49,403 bases of DNA from an uncultured Bacteroidales bacterium (GCA_902798615.1 CADBXL010000017.1:1-49403); one strand, 5' to 3'; positions 34,580 through 44,107 are shown, numbered from the stretch's first letter. Translations and numbers: made by a program. The notes: generated from the sequence alone by a model not told the origin.

Positions 34580-35923
34580 TTATTTCTTTGTCTTTGCAGC
34601 CAATTCTTTCAGTTTGTCCTTACCCTTGAATGCGAATACCCATGTGAGGAATCCGGCTATTACAAGTAATGTGATGCCAAGTATAGGGCGATAGAAAAGC
34701 CATGCTATTGCTATGACGATAAGCGACCATACCAGGCCTAATATCGTGCAGACAACACCGACACCCCATCCGAAGATATTTGCTATGAATGGAACAACCT
34801 TCAGAACAGTCTCTAAGAAACCGAAGATGCCCTTCAAACCGCCGATTACCAACATGACTCCGAAAATACGGAATACCCAGAGTAGCATGTTGTTTGTTTC
34901 CTTCTCTATGTCGATAATCTCGTCACCACTCTTCTTGCCCATTACGAGCCTCTGGAAACGCTTGCCGTTCTTAGCCTTGAATGCCTTGAAGCTATCGCCA
35001 TCAACAACGGCCATAACTGTTACCTTTGCAGGAACAACTTTCTCGAATGTCACACGAACATCACCAACCTCTGGAGAACCAGGTACACGACCGAAATATA
35101 ACACGTTGCCAGCCAGATGCACATATTCAAGGTCTTTCTTGTTTACGGCATTCTTGATGATACTATCATTAACGGCCTTCAGAGAGTCGGCGACAGCCTT
35201 TGCGGAATCAGAGAGAACGGTTGTTTCTGCCAGTTGCTCAACCGTCTGTTTTGCAGATTTCTTCACGCCATAGAAACGCTCGTAGGCTGTCTGTGCGTTC
35301 TTGTCGAGCTGGTTAAGCATATCCTCGCTTATGTTAAGGTCAAGACCTTCGCGTGATGAAATCATATGAATCAAGGTCTCGTTGAGCTGGTATGCACCGA
35401 ATTTGACATTTTCAGCATACTGTTCAGATTCCTCAACAGTCGTGAGTACCGTATTCTTATTCTGATAGGCAGGATCCTTGAACTCGGAAGACTCGATAGG
35501 TTGGCTAACCCATTTCTTGGAATATGTATATGTAGTGGTGGTAACTTCCTTACCGCCAAGTTTGTCTTCGCTACTTTCCTTAGAATCCTCTACCCATTGG
35601 TAGTATTCTACTCGGCGATGAAGAGCGATAGCCTTTGCGCCAACGCCAAATTGCTTGTCGCTAAGAGAGTCCTCGGTTGTTGCTAATGCTGTTCCGCAGA
35701 TAAGTTCTCCGTCGAGAGATGCGTCCTTCTTGTTAGGATTCTCCATCTCAACGTAAGAGCCCCCCACTTCTTCGAGCATTTTTTCTGTCTTTACTGTTCG
35801 GCCTTCATTCCACCAAAGGAGAGCTGTTCCGATACAGAACAGAATGAATCCTGTACCGATAGCCTTAAATGAATTACCTACACGAGTTCCGTAACCCGTT
35901 GTTCTTTGTTCTTGATAAGCCAT
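34580..35923 (-). CDS. TMEM43 family membrane protein
   Basis: 447 residues. One membrane helix at about 22-38 (GTGFILFCIGTALLWWNEGR, the family's characteristic WWNEGR), a large extracytoplasmic domain of about 290 residues (YYQWVEDSKES, GDVRVTFEKVVPAKVTVMAV), then four C-terminal helices (345-430). This layout matches the TMEM43/LUMA family, which is found from bacteria to man and whose biochemical role is unclear. First gene of a cluster with two lipoproteins and a membrane AAA+ ATPase, all closely spaced. No consensus promoter is visible in the gap upstream. Confidence 0.88.
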   Translation of the reverse strand: MAYQEQRTTGYGTRVGNSFKAIGTGFILFCIGTALLWWNEGRTVKTEKMLEEVGGSYVEMENPNKKDASLDGELICGTALATTEDSLSDKQFGVGAKAIALHRRVEYYQWVEDSKESSEDKLGGKEVTTTTYTYSKKWVSQPIESSEFKDPAYQNKNTVLTTVEESEQYAENVKFGAYQLNETLIHMISSREGLDLNISEDMLNQLDKNAQTAYERFYGVKKSAKQTVEQLAETTVLSDSAKAVADSLKAVNDSIIKNAVNKKDLEYVHLAGNVLYFGRVPGSPEVGDVRVTFEKVVPAKVTVMAVVDGDSFKAFKAKNGKRFQRLVMGKKSGDEIIDIEKETNNMLLWVFRIFGVMLVIGGLKGIFGFLETVLKVVPFIANIFGWGVGVVCTILGLVWSLIVIAIAWLFYRPILGITLLVIAGFLTWVFAFKGKDKLKELAAKTKK

Positions 35924-35974
35924 ATTATTATTCTGTTGTTTAGGTTTTTAGTTTTCTTTGTTTTACATTACCTT

Positions 35975-36052
35975 GATAATTACGAATTACTAATTACAAA
36001 TTACGTAGTTACAAAGGGAAACAAGTAATTCGTAATTAGTAATTCGTAATTG
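35975..36052. repeat. AT-rich imperfect palindrome (AATTACGAATTACTAATTAC)
   Basis: AATTACGAATTACTAATTAC on the left and TAATTCGTAATTAGTAATTC on the right, around a short centre, between argS and the TMEM43 gene. Confidence 0.75.
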
Positions 36053-36056
36053 GTCT

Positions 36057-37868
36057 TTACATTCTCTCCGGAACCTCAATTCCGAGGAGAGCCATACCGT
36101 TCTTCAGAGTCTTTGCCACGTTCTTTGCAAGGAGCAGACGGAACTGCTTCTTCTTTGCATCTTCCTCACCGAGGATAGAATAGTCGTGGTAGAACTGGTT
36201 GAATGCCTTTGTAAGCTCGTAGCAATAGTTTGCTATGCCTGAAGGTGAGTAGTCCTTACCTGCCTGTGCAACGGCTGCTGCATACTCAGATGTCTTCTGG
36301 ATAAGCTCAATCTCCTTCTCTGCAAGCTCTACGCCACCAGCCATCTGCTCAACCTTCAAGCCTTGCTCCTCTGCCTTGCGGAGAATAGAGCGGATACGAG
36401 CGTATGTATATTGGATGAACGGACCTGTGTTGCCGTTGAAATCGATAGATTCTGCTGGGTTGAAGAGCATATTCTTACGAGCGTCAACCTTGAGGATGAA
36501 GTACTTCAGAGCGCCCATACCCACGATACGAGCTACCTCACGGCTTTCTTCCTCGGTCATATCCACCTTCTTTGCATGATCGCGAGAAACCTCGTAAGCA
36601 TCGTTAATCATACTTGCGATAAGGTCGTCGGCATCTACTACCGTTCCCTCACGAGACTTCATCTTACCGTTAGGCAGCTCTACCATACCGTAAGAGAAGT
36701 GAACGAGATCCTTACCCCACTTGAAGCCGAGCTTATCGAGAAGAATTGAGAGAACCTGGAAGTGGTAGTTCTGCTCGTTACCTACTACGTAGATCATCTG
36801 GTCGATAGGGTAGTCCTGGAAACGGAGCTTTGCTGTACCTATATCCTGAGTCATATAAACGGATGTGCCGTCTGAACGGAGAAGAAGTTTCTCGTCAAGG
36901 CCCTCGCTTGTAAGGTCAGCCCATACAGAGTTGTCCGGACGACGATAGAAGAAACCCTTTGCAAGACCTTCGTCCACCTTTTCCTTACCCTCAAGATATG
37001 TATTTGACTCGTAGTAAATCTTATCGAAGCTAACGCCGAGAGCCTTGTATGTCTCGTTGAATCCGGCATAAACCCATTCGTTCATCTTTGCCCAAAGAGC
37101 GCGAATCTCAGGGTCGTTGTTCTCCCATTTCACGAGCATATCGTGAGCCTCCTTGATAAGCGGAGCCTCCTGCTTTGCCTTCTCCTTAGCAGCATCCTCA
37201 GCCATACCCTCAGCAACGTACTTCTTTGTAAGTTCGTCACACTCAGCCTTATAGTGCTTGTCGAAAGCCACATAGTAGTCGCCAATGAGGTGGTCGCCCT
37301 TCTTGCCAGATGTCTCTGGAGTCTCACCATTTCCCCACTTCTGCCAAGCAAGCATAGACTTGCAGATGTGAATACCACGATCGTTTACGATGTTTGTCTT
37401 CACAACCTTATGGCCGTTAGCTGCCATAATCTGTGCAAGAGACCAACCGAGGAGGTTGTTGCGCACATGACCGAGGTGCAGAGGCTTATTGGTGTTAGGA
37501 GATGAGTACTCAATCATCACGAGGTCAGAATCCTCTGTTGCCTTCTTCTCGCCATAGTGCTCGTCGGCATCAATAGCGTTGAGGAGAGATACCCATGCCT
37601 CTGGGGCGATAACGAGGTTAAGGAAGCCCTTTACCACGTTGTATGCAGCAACCGAATTGCTGTTCTTTACGAGGTATTCGCCAATCTCGGCAGCAACCTC
37701 TTCCGGCTTCTTACGAGCCATCTTCACGAATGGGAATACCACGAGAGTGAGGTTGCCCTCAAACTCTGCGCGTGTCTTCTGCAGTTGTGCCATCTTCTCT
37801 GGCACTTCCTGTCCGTATAGTTCCTTGACAGCCTTCAAGACTGCAAGAGTTATTTCTTTTTCAATCAT
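36057..37868 (-). CDS. argS: Arginyl-tRNA synthetase
   Basis: 603 residues from ATG at 37868 (MIEKEITLAVLKAV); a GTG 15 bp upstream would only add MGRLF from repeat sequence. The N-terminal Add1 domain is followed by the class I HIGH-type motif HLGH within SSPNTNKPLHLGHVRNNLLG near 120-136, and the KMSKS-equivalent GKMKSREGTVV near 375. The C-terminal anticodon domain with DALR fold ends ALLGIEVPERM. It charges tRNA-Arg in the cytoplasm. It lies after metG, from which it is separated by a large GC-rich inverted repeat. Confidence 0.97.
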   Translation of the reverse strand: MIEKEITLAVLKAVKELYGQEVPEKMAQLQKTRAEFEGNLTLVVFPFVKMARKKPEEVAAEIGEYLVKNSNSVAAYNVVKGFLNLVIAPEAWVSLLNAIDADEHYGEKKATEDSDLVMIEYSSPNTNKPLHLGHVRNNLLGWSLAQIMAANGHKVVKTNIVNDRGIHICKSMLAWQKWGNGETPETSGKKGDHLIGDYYVAFDKHYKAECDELTKKYVAEGMAEDAAKEKAKQEAPLIKEAHDMLVKWENNDPEIRALWAKMNEWVYAGFNETYKALGVSFDKIYYESNTYLEGKEKVDEGLAKGFFYRRPDNSVWADLTSEGLDEKLLLRSDGTSVYMTQDIGTAKLRFQDYPIDQMIYVVGNEQNYHFQVLSILLDKLGFKWGKDLVHFSYGMVELPNGKMKSREGTVVDADDLIASMINDAYEVSRDHAKKVDMTEEESREVARIVGMGALKYFILKVDARKNMLFNPAESIDFNGNTGPFIQYTYARIRSILRKAEEQGLKVEQMAGGVELAEKEIELIQKTSEYAAAVAQAGKDYSPSGIANYCYELTKAFNQFYHDYSILGEEDAKKKQFRLLLAKNVAKTLKNGMALLGIEVPERM

Positions 37869-37876
37869 AAATAAAC

Positions 37877-38035
37877 GACCCACCCCCTTGCCCCTCCCAT
37901 AAAGGGAGGGGAGTAGTATGTATTAATCCTACAGAGGTGATTATTTCTTTTGTAAAAATAGTGATAATTGAAAGGCCCTTTCCCTTAAAGTGTATCTACT
38001 CCCCTCCCTTTATGGGAGGGGTAAGGGGGTGGGTC
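37877..38035. repeat. GC-rich inverted repeat between metG and argS
   Basis: GACCCACCCCCTTGCCCCTC (from 37877) and the complementary GAGGGGTAAGGGGGTGGGTC (to 38035) are arms of nearly 40 bp. Each arm contains its own palindrome CCCTCCCATAAAGGGAGGG or its complement. About 80 bp of AT-rich DNA lies between them. Confidence 0.85.
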
Positions 38036-38040
38036 TCTTT

Positions 38041-40110
38041 TTAACTTACTATTGCCCCCGGCTTAACCTCCTTGCTCGTTGTCGTAACAGAGAGTGAACC
38101 GTCGAAGTTTACGGCTGAGAGAATCATGCCCTGACTCTCTTCGCCCATCATCTTGCGTGGGGCAAAGTTAGCAACGAAGAGCACCTGCTTGCCAACAAGC
38201 TCCTGTGGATCCTCATAGTAAGCAGCTATGCCTGAGAGGATTGTGCGACCGTCCTTCGTTCCGTCGTCGATATGGAACTTGAGAAGTTTCTTTGATTTCT
38301 TCACCTTCTCGCAAGATGTTACGAGACCTACGCGGATGTCGAGTTTCTCGAATGTGTCAAAATCAACATTCTCCTTGAATGGCTCTGGCTCGAAGTTCTC
38401 AGCCTCGTTAGCCTTCTTTGTGTCCTCAAGTTTCTGAAGCTGAGCCTCAATGGTAGCATCCTCAATCTTCTCAAAGAGAAGTGAAGGCTCGCCAAGCTGA
38501 TGACCAGCCTTGAGGATATCCATAGAACCGAGCTGCTCCCAGTCGAATGAACTGAGGTTGAGCATCTCTCTGAGCTTCTTGCTTGAGAATGGAAGGAATG
38601 GCTCGAATGCGATAGCGAGGTTAGCTGTGAGCTGCAGACAAACGTGAAGGATTGTCTCAACGCGCTTTGGATCTGTCTTCCAGAGCTTCCAAGGCTCACA
38701 CTCTGTGATATATCGGTTGCCTATGCGGGCAAGGTTCATAGCCTCCTTCTGAGCCTCACGGAACTTGAACTGGTCGAGGAGTTCCTCAACGTTCTTCTTC
38801 ACGTCCTTGAACTCGTTGATTGCCTGATTGTCAACATCCTGAAGCTCACCCATAGCAGGAACAACACCCTCGAAATACTTCTTAGTGAGCTGAAGTGCAC
38901 GGTTCACGAAGTTACCGTAGATAGCCACAAGCTCAGAGTTGTTGCGCTCCTGGAAGTCCTTCCAAGTGAAGTTGTTATCCTTTGTCTCAGGGGCATTTGC
39001 CGTAAGAACATAACGGAGAACATCCTGCTTTCCTGGGAGGTCAACAAGATACTCGTGGAGCCATACAGCCCAGTTGCGTGATGTTGAAATCTTATCGTTC
39101 TCAAGGTTCAGGAACTCGTTTGCAGGCACGTTGTCTGGCATGATATAGCCACCATGAGCCTTCATCATAACAGGGAAGATGAGGCAATGGAACACGATGT
39201 TGTCCTTACCGATGAAGTGAACGAGACGTGTGTCCTCGTCCTGCCACCATTTCTGCCAAGTGCCCCATTTCTCTGGGTTCTTCTCGCAAAGCTCCTTTGT
39301 GTTTGAGATATAGCCGATAGGGGCATCAAACCAAACATAGAGCACCTTGCCCTCTGCTCCCTCAACAGGAACAGGAATACCCCAATCCAAGTCGCGGGTC
39401 ATAGCACGTGGCTGAAGATCCATATCCAACCAACTCTTGCATTGGCCATATACGTTTGAACGCCATTCCTTATGACCGTCAAGAATCCATTCCTTAAGCC
39501 AGTTCTGATACTCGCCAAGTGGAAGGTACCAGTTCTTTGTAGGCTTCTTCACAAGTCCGTGTCCCGGATTGTTCTTGTTCGTTGGGTTGATAAGCTCGTC
39601 TGGAGAAAGGGTAGCTCCACACTTCTCGCATTGGTCGCCGTAAGCACCCTCAGCACCACAACGAGGGCAAGTGCCCACGATGTTTCGGTCGGTAAGGAAC
39701 TCACCAGTAACCTCGTCGCAATACTGCTCCTCTACAATCTCCTGAAGCTTGCCGTCATCGTAGAGCTTGCGGAAGAAATCAGAAGCGAACTTATGATGAG
39801 TTTCGCTTGTTGTGCGAGAATATATATCGAAAGAGATGCCGAATTCCTCGAAAGACTTCTTGATCATCTCGTGATAGCGGTCAACAACCTCCTGTACTGT
39901 GATGCCCTCCTTGCGGGCACGGATTGTAACAGGCACACCATGCTCATCAGATCCTCCGATGAACACAACATCTTTCTTCTTCAGTCGAAGATAGCGCACA
40001 TAGATATCGGCTGGTACATATACACCTGCCAGATGACCGATATGCACACCACCGTTTGCGTATGGCAGAGCGGCAGTTACGGTAGTACGTTTATATTGTT
40101 TTTGTTCCAT
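38041..40110 (-). CDS. metG: Methionyl-tRNA synthetase with C-terminal tRNA-binding domain
   Basis: 689 residues. HIGH motif in [18 protein letters not shown] near 14-31; zinc-binding Cys cluster [18 protein letters not shown] near 147-165; KMSKS equivalent KISTS near 345. After the anticodon domain, residues about 580-689 form an EMAPII/Trbp111-like OB fold ([39 protein letters not shown]) that binds tRNA and mediates dimerisation. -7 box TAACTTTG at 40147-40140 (minus). Confidence 0.97.
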   Translation of the reverse strand: MEQKQYKRTTVTAALPYANGGVHIGHLAGVYVPADIYVRYLRLKKKDVVFIGGSDEHGVPVTIRARKEGITVQEVVDRYHEMIKKSFEEFGISFDIYSRTTSETHHKFASDFFRKLYDDGKLQEIVEEQYCDEVTGEFLTDRNIVGTCPRCGAEGAYGDQCEKCGATLSPDELINPTNKNNPGHGLVKKPTKNWYLPLGEYQNWLKEWILDGHKEWRSNVYGQCKSWLDMDLQPRAMTRDLDWGIPVPVEGAEGKVLYVWFDAPIGYISNTKELCEKNPEKWGTWQKWWQDEDTRLVHFIGKDNIVFHCLIFPVMMKAHGGYIMPDNVPANEFLNLENDKISTSRNWAVWLHEYLVDLPGKQDVLRYVLTANAPETKDNNFTWKDFQERNNSELVAIYGNFVNRALQLTKKYFEGVVPAMGELQDVDNQAINEFKDVKKNVEELLDQFKFREAQKEAMNLARIGNRYITECEPWKLWKTDPKRVETILHVCLQLTANLAIAFEPFLPFSSKKLREMLNLSSFDWEQLGSMDILKAGHQLGEPSLLFEKIEDATIEAQLQKLEDTKKANEAENFEPEPFKENVDFDTFEKLDIRVGLVTSCEKVKKSKKLLKFHIDDGTKDGRTILSGIAAYYEDPQELVGKQVLFVANFAPRKMMGEESQGMILSAVNFDGSLSVTTTSKEVKPGAIVS

Positions 40111-40139
40111 TAGTTGGGATTATTTTAAACTTTAGGGCA

Positions 40140-40147
40140 CAAAGTTA
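40140..40147 (-). promoter_or_regulatory. metG promoter -7 element
   Basis: On the minus strand TAACTTTG, 29 bp before the ATG; no clear -33 box. Confidence 0.55.
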
Positions 40148-40237
40148 GTAAAAAAAATGTAGAAAGAAGAAAAAACGTCGAAGAATATTTAATAAAGAGG
40201 TGTAATCGTCCGTTTTCCTTCGCAAAACTTGAATTCT

Positions 40238-40425
40238 GGAAAGTAAATCCCACTTGCGTGGGAGAGTTTGGAAAGTAAATTATCAGTAAATTAATTCAGT
40301 AAATTAATTCAGTAAATTTTTTAAGCCTTATAATTTCCAAGCGGCGGATGCCGCACAGTAATTTACTGATTTAATTTACTTCCAATTTACTTTCCAATCC
40401 CCCACGCAAGTGGAATTTGCTTTCC
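40238..40425. repeat. Long inverted repeat with GTAAATTA-type interior
   Basis: GGAAAGTAAATCCCACTTGC (from 40238, continuing GTGGGAG) faces a copy at 40399-40425 (22 of 27 positions complementary). The interior has GTAAATTAATTCA direct repeats. A related end is at about 17086-17118. This fills the 40111-40435 gap; no gene seen. Confidence 0.8.
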
Positions 40426-40435
40426 CCAAAAGCAT

Positions 40436-41347
40436 TTACTTTCTGTTGCTTCTCGGATGATGCAACTGGATTTCCTGTCGGAGCGTGCTCATATCGATAT
40501 GGGTGTAGATCTCCGTTGTGGCGATTTTCTCATGCCCGAGAAGAGCCTGGATAACTCTCAAATCTGCTCCTCCCTCAAGCAAGGCCGTTGCGAAACTGTG
40601 CCTTAGAGTGTGGGGGGAAATAGTCTTTTTGATACCAGCCTCTATTGCCTGTTGCTTTATCATGATGAGAATCATAGTGCGGGTGAGATGAGCCCCACGA
40701 CGATTAAGGAAGACATAGTCCTCCTCACCCTTCTTTATGTTCGTCATCATATTTCTGTCAATGAACCAGTTGCGCAGTTCTTGTATAGCCTTTTCTGATA
40801 TTGGTACGAGCCTTTCCTTAGAGCCTTTTCCCACCACCCTCACATATTGCTCGTCAAGGTACAGATGTGATAGTGTGAGATTGACAAGTTCTGATACTCG
40901 CAAGCCACAAGAGAACAAAACCTCTATTATAGCCTTGTTTCGTTGTCCTTCCCACTTACTGAGGTCTATGCTTGCCTCAAGCATATCAACCTCTTTAAGC
41001 GACAGAACCTCAGGCAGATGCTTGTCCTGTGTAGGAGAATCTATAAGTTCACTCGGATCATTATCGATATATCCGTCAAGTTCAAGGAAACGGTAGAAAC
41101 TCCTCACGCCCGATAGTATTCTTGCCTGAGAACGAGTGGATATACCAAGGTCAAACAAAGCCCCGCAGAATTCCTCCAGATCGTGAAGGGATGCGCTTTC
41201 TGGAGCCACACCCTTATCGTGAAGGAAGGTGAGGAGTTTGTCAAGATCGAGCATATATGCCTCCAGAGTGTTCTCTGAAAGTCCTCGTTCCAATCTCAGA
41301 TAGCGTTGGTATTTCTTTCTTATGTCCTTGTCCATAGATGGATGCAA
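40436..41347 (-). CDS. xerD: Tyrosine recombinase XerD
   Basis: 303 residues; ATG at 41335 (MDKDIRKKY) is an equally good start. N-terminal SAM-like core-binding domain 1-95, catalytic domain 110-300. Catalytic residues: Arg in SCGLRVSELVNL, Lys in GKGSKERLVP, HTLRHSFA (His and Arg), LLGHEKIATTEIYTH (His and the nucleophile Tyr). It resolves chromosome dimers at dif with a partner recombinase. No integrated element is adjacent, supporting the housekeeping role. -7 box TACTTTTG at 41426-41419 (minus). Confidence 0.93.
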   Translation of the reverse strand: MHPSMDKDIRKKYQRYLRLERGLSENTLEAYMLDLDKLLTFLHDKGVAPESASLHDLEEFCGALFDLGISTRSQARILSGVRSFYRFLELDGYIDNDPSELIDSPTQDKHLPEVLSLKEVDMLEASIDLSKWEGQRNKAIIEVLFSCGLRVSELVNLTLSHLYLDEQYVRVVGKGSKERLVPISEKAIQELRNWFIDRNMMTNIKKGEEDYVFLNRRGAHLTRTMILIMIKQQAIEAGIKKTISPHTLRHSFATALLEGGADLRVIQALLGHEKIATTEIYTHIDMSTLRQEIQLHHPRSNRK

Positions 41348-41525
41348 ACTTTGGTTCGCACGAAGAAAATAGTATGTGTCAGCCTAAAAGGCTGGTGTAC
41401 GTCTCCGATTTTCGAGTGCAAAAGTAATAAAAATTGCAAATATAAAAGAGAAAAAGCGGAAAAAATGTAGAAACTTAACAGCATGCTGTTTCATAGAAAG
41501 TAAATTATCGGTAAATTTTTTATAA

Positions 41526-41612
41526 ACCACAGATTTCACAGATAACACAGATGTCAATCACGAGTGCAAGCGGAAAAATCTCTTTAATCTGTGCAATCTG
41601 TGTTCAAAAGAA
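41526..41612. repeat. Second copy of the ACAGATxTCACAGATAAxACAGATG repeat
   Basis: Matches 2267-2385 in order and sequence, but lacks the inserted CATCAAGCTAAAGCAAGT-type piece. ATTTATCTGGTTTATCTGAA follows, as at the first copy. Confidence 0.7.
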
Positions 41613-41696
41613 GAAGAATTTATCTGGTTTATCTGAAACTCCGTTCTGAAAAGGAAGTAATTCCCATTAAAAAACCTTTAATTTACCTTTAAATTG

Positions 41697-41775
41697 CCAT
41701 AATATTACCATAGCTTATGGTATTATTATGGTATTATAATGGTAATATTATGGTATTATAATGGTATTATCATCG
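41697..41775. repeat. AT-rich imperfect palindrome of CCATAATATTA units
   Basis: CCATAATATTACCAT (41697-41711) has an exact inverted copy at 41739-41753; between and after are TATGGTATTATTATGG-like units. With the previous repeat it accounts for most of the 41348-41859 gap, where I see no gene. Confidence 0.8.
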
Positions 41776-41859
41776 GAGGAAGAGCGTTGTTAATAGGGAT
41801 TTTCAACGAGGGGAAAAGCATGGAGATTCAAGAGAAAAAACGATTTTTATCGTAATAAT

Positions 41860-41891
41860 TTTGGCGTTATCAGATATTTTGTGTATTTTTG
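41860..41891 (+). promoter_or_regulatory. Promoter of the orphan gene at 41947
   Basis: TTTG at 41860-41863, 20 nt, TATTTTTG at 41884-41891. Confidence 0.7.
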
Positions 41892-41946
41892 CAAATAGAG
41901 GTTAGGTGGATAGTTGTGGGCACTAGTGATAAAAATAAATGGTTAT

Positions 41947-43224
41947 ATGAAAGAACAAACATTACATAGAACTTTTAATGAGTTGTTGGAGAACATGCCT
42001 AAACATTTTGGGGATGCGTTCTTTCGACTAGCTGAATATTCAAACCAATCTGGCGTATTAGAAATTTGCATTAATGGTTTTTATGATGAAATTATTCGAT
42101 TTCCATTTACAATAAAAAACGTAAAGTCTTTTTATGAGTGGTTGGAAAGTAAGCTTACCGATATTGGCAATTCTGAACAAGAGTTTTGTCTGGGTAGGCA
42201 AAAAGGGTCTAATGATATTTACGTTATTGGAATAAAGCCATTAAATGAATATTCTGGTGAATATCATGATTGTTATTGGAGCGCTGAACAGAGTGTTCCA
42301 TTGAAGGAATGCTGTATTTTCTATGCTTATAATTTAACGAAAGATGAGATTGGCTGGTGTTCTTTTCATCGTATGGAAGACTTGGTCAGAAGAATATACA
42401 CTACTCTTAGAAATAGCCAAGGGCTGAAGTGTAAATCGGAAAAGATTGAGGAATATTACAATAATGCAAAAGAAATACATCTTGAGTATAAAGGATTTTC
42501 TACGACAACGACCATTAATAGTCGAGATTTAAGATATAGAGGAAAGATTTTTTCTCCCGACAATATTTTGCTCAATGGTTGGGGATTTGCGGCCGATAAT
42601 GTCCCTGAACTAAAAACTCATTTTGAATCAATGGTGGAAAAGATTATTGAAAGAGACAATTGGAGAAAACATGATAATGAATGGAAAAATAGTGGAGTTG
42701 ATGTAGTTAGCATTGGTTGCGTTTTTGATATTCTGCCCGATATATTTAGGGAACGTGTTGCTTGTAATAAATATGACAAATCTCTTAATGATAAAGTATG
42801 TGGTGGCCATTATGAAGTCCCTCTGTATTATGTTACAAAGGCTTGGGACATTATCCTTAAAGGAGATTTGGGCGCTAATGAGTTTAGGGTTGAATATGAT
42901 TCTGAGTGGGATGATGAGCCTGTGGATAGAACCTTGGAAGAAGCAATTGTTCAGAACGACGAGGTGAAAAGAATATGGAAAGAACTTCTGAATATTGATA
43001 TAGATGCTCTTGATGTTGATTTCTCGCAGTTCGATATGCATTTGCCTCCTAAAGCTACAGAGAGTGATATGTATGATTATTTTGTTGACGTGCCAGATGG
43101 TATTGAAGAATGGATACTAAACGGAATAAACAATCCTTCAGGTGAAGTTAATTTTGATAATGTTTCTTCTCTTATGGAATTTGCTGCATACATACTATTG
43201 GAACGTGAAGATGCTGATTGTTAA
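41947..43224 (+). CDS. Protein of unknown function
   Basis: 425 residues from ATG at 41947 (MKEQTLHRTFNELLENMPKH); a TTG start 33 bp upstream is possible but lies close to the promoter. No signal peptide or membrane segment, so cytoplasmic. The sequence is rich in aromatic and acidic residues (HDCYWSAEQSVPLKECCIFY, EYDSEWDDEPVD) and I recognise no motif. AT-rich codon use differs from the adjoining housekeeping genes and suggests acquisition. It has a good promoter and is followed by a broken mobile element, so the 41.4-44.0 kb stretch looks like accessory DNA. Confidence 0.65.
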   Translation: MKEQTLHRTFNELLENMPKHFGDAFFRLAEYSNQSGVLEICINGFYDEIIRFPFTIKNVKSFYEWLESKLTDIGNSEQEFCLGRQKGSNDIYVIGIKPLNEYSGEYHDCYWSAEQSVPLKECCIFYAYNLTKDEIGWCSFHRMEDLVRRIYTTLRNSQGLKCKSEKIEEYYNNAKEIHLEYKGFSTTTTINSRDLRYRGKIFSPDNILLNGWGFAADNVPELKTHFESMVEKIIERDNWRKHDNEWKNSGVDVVSIGCVFDILPDIFRERVACNKYDKSLNDKVCGGHYEVPLYYVTKAWDIILKGDLGANEFRVEYDSEWDDEPVDRTLEEAIVQNDEVKRIWKELLNIDIDALDVDFSQFDMHLPPKATESDMYDYFVDVPDGIEEWILNGINNPSGEVNFDNVSSLMEFAAYILLEREDADC

Positions 43225-43377
43225 TAATGATTGGTAAAAAACAAAATTTTCTTGCAAAAAGCATAGATTTTCAAAATAATTATGTATATTTGCAACCAGC
43301 GAGCAGATTAATTCCGTATTGGGAGTGTGAAGGAGGTAGTTACTTGCATTCCTGATGGGATTAGGTCGTGATTGGCG

Positions 43378-43480
43378 AGCGCTGAAAAGCGCGACATCTA
43401 AAAGGGCAGTCCGATAGGGCTGTTACCAAAGGTGTACGTGATTTAGGGAGCGCTGAAAGTGCGACATCTGAAAACCTTAA
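43378..43480. repeat. REP-type leader of the broken transposase
   Basis: AGGGCAGTCCGATAGGGCTG (43403-43422) is identical to 27666-27685. Two GCGCTGAAA-type units with GTGCGACATCTGAAA follow or precede it. Such repeats flank REP-associated transposases. The rest of the 43225-43491 gap carries a -7-like TATATTTG at 43285-43292. Confidence 0.7.
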
Positions 43481-43491
43481 ACAAAAAAGCT

Positions 43492-43993
43492 ATGCCACAA
43501 TCATTAGTTAAGAACAATATCCATCTTGTTTTCTCAACAAAGAACATGGAAAAACATGATACGTGTTGAGGACTATGGGGATTTGCGTGCTTATCTTATC
43601 GGGGTGTTATCGGAATTTGGTTGCTATCTTGAGGAATTAGGAGGTACGGAGAACCATATCCACCTTCTGTTTGTTCTCAATAAGAAGCTCTCGATATCAG
43701 AGGTTGTGGGAAAGATAAAGGCGAACACAAGCAGATGGTTTCATAAACGAAATGGAAAGGAGTTCTCTTGGCAATCCGGGTATGGGGCATTTAGCGTTAG
43801 CCAGTCGAAGGTGGAGGTGGCGGTAATAACGAACTGCCCAAGAAGAAAGACAATGAGGACGAACTGTTTTTCGCCCTCAGATGTCATCAGATGGCCAAGA
43901 CTATGCATGCACCAAAGTATAGGCTCAGGAGATAACAGAACTAATGTAGCTATCGAATTCAGGATCAGATGTCTTTGGATGTTGGGAGAATAA
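43492..43993 (+). pseudogene. REP-associated Y1 (IS200-like) transposase, frameshifted
   Basis: The gene begins in one frame (MPQSLVKNNIHLVFSTKN, ATG at 43492) and stops at 43567. The family sequence continues in the +1 frame from about 43550 (IRVEDYGDLRAYLIGVLSEF), including the metal-binding HUH motif in GGTENHIHLLFVL, and WQSGYGAFSVSQSKVEV. After about 43810 the expected end, including the usual Tyr region, is missing; a third frame there reads ELPKKKDNEDELFF on to a stop at 43935. A one-base shift near 43550 and a replaced 3' end make it inactive. Intact relatives act on single-stranded REP hairpins. Confidence 0.8.
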
Positions 43994-44107
43994 TAATAGG
44001 GATTTTTGAGTATATTTGTTTGGGAATTAAATCATAAAATCAGCCCCCTGATAATCAGATGGTTACGTTTAAAATGTGCATTAATTTGAGAAATGATTCC
44101 AAGAATC

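Noticed and set aside
36057-40110. T-box or other riboswitch control of argS and metG
   Set aside because: No T-box core motif was found upstream of either gene; only GC-rich repeat sequence or a short leader is present.
40436-41347. XerD-like recombinase as integrase of a genomic island or phase-variation invertase
   Set aside because: Sequence and length fit housekeeping XerD; no attachment repeats, tRNA target or invertible promoter is visible next to it.
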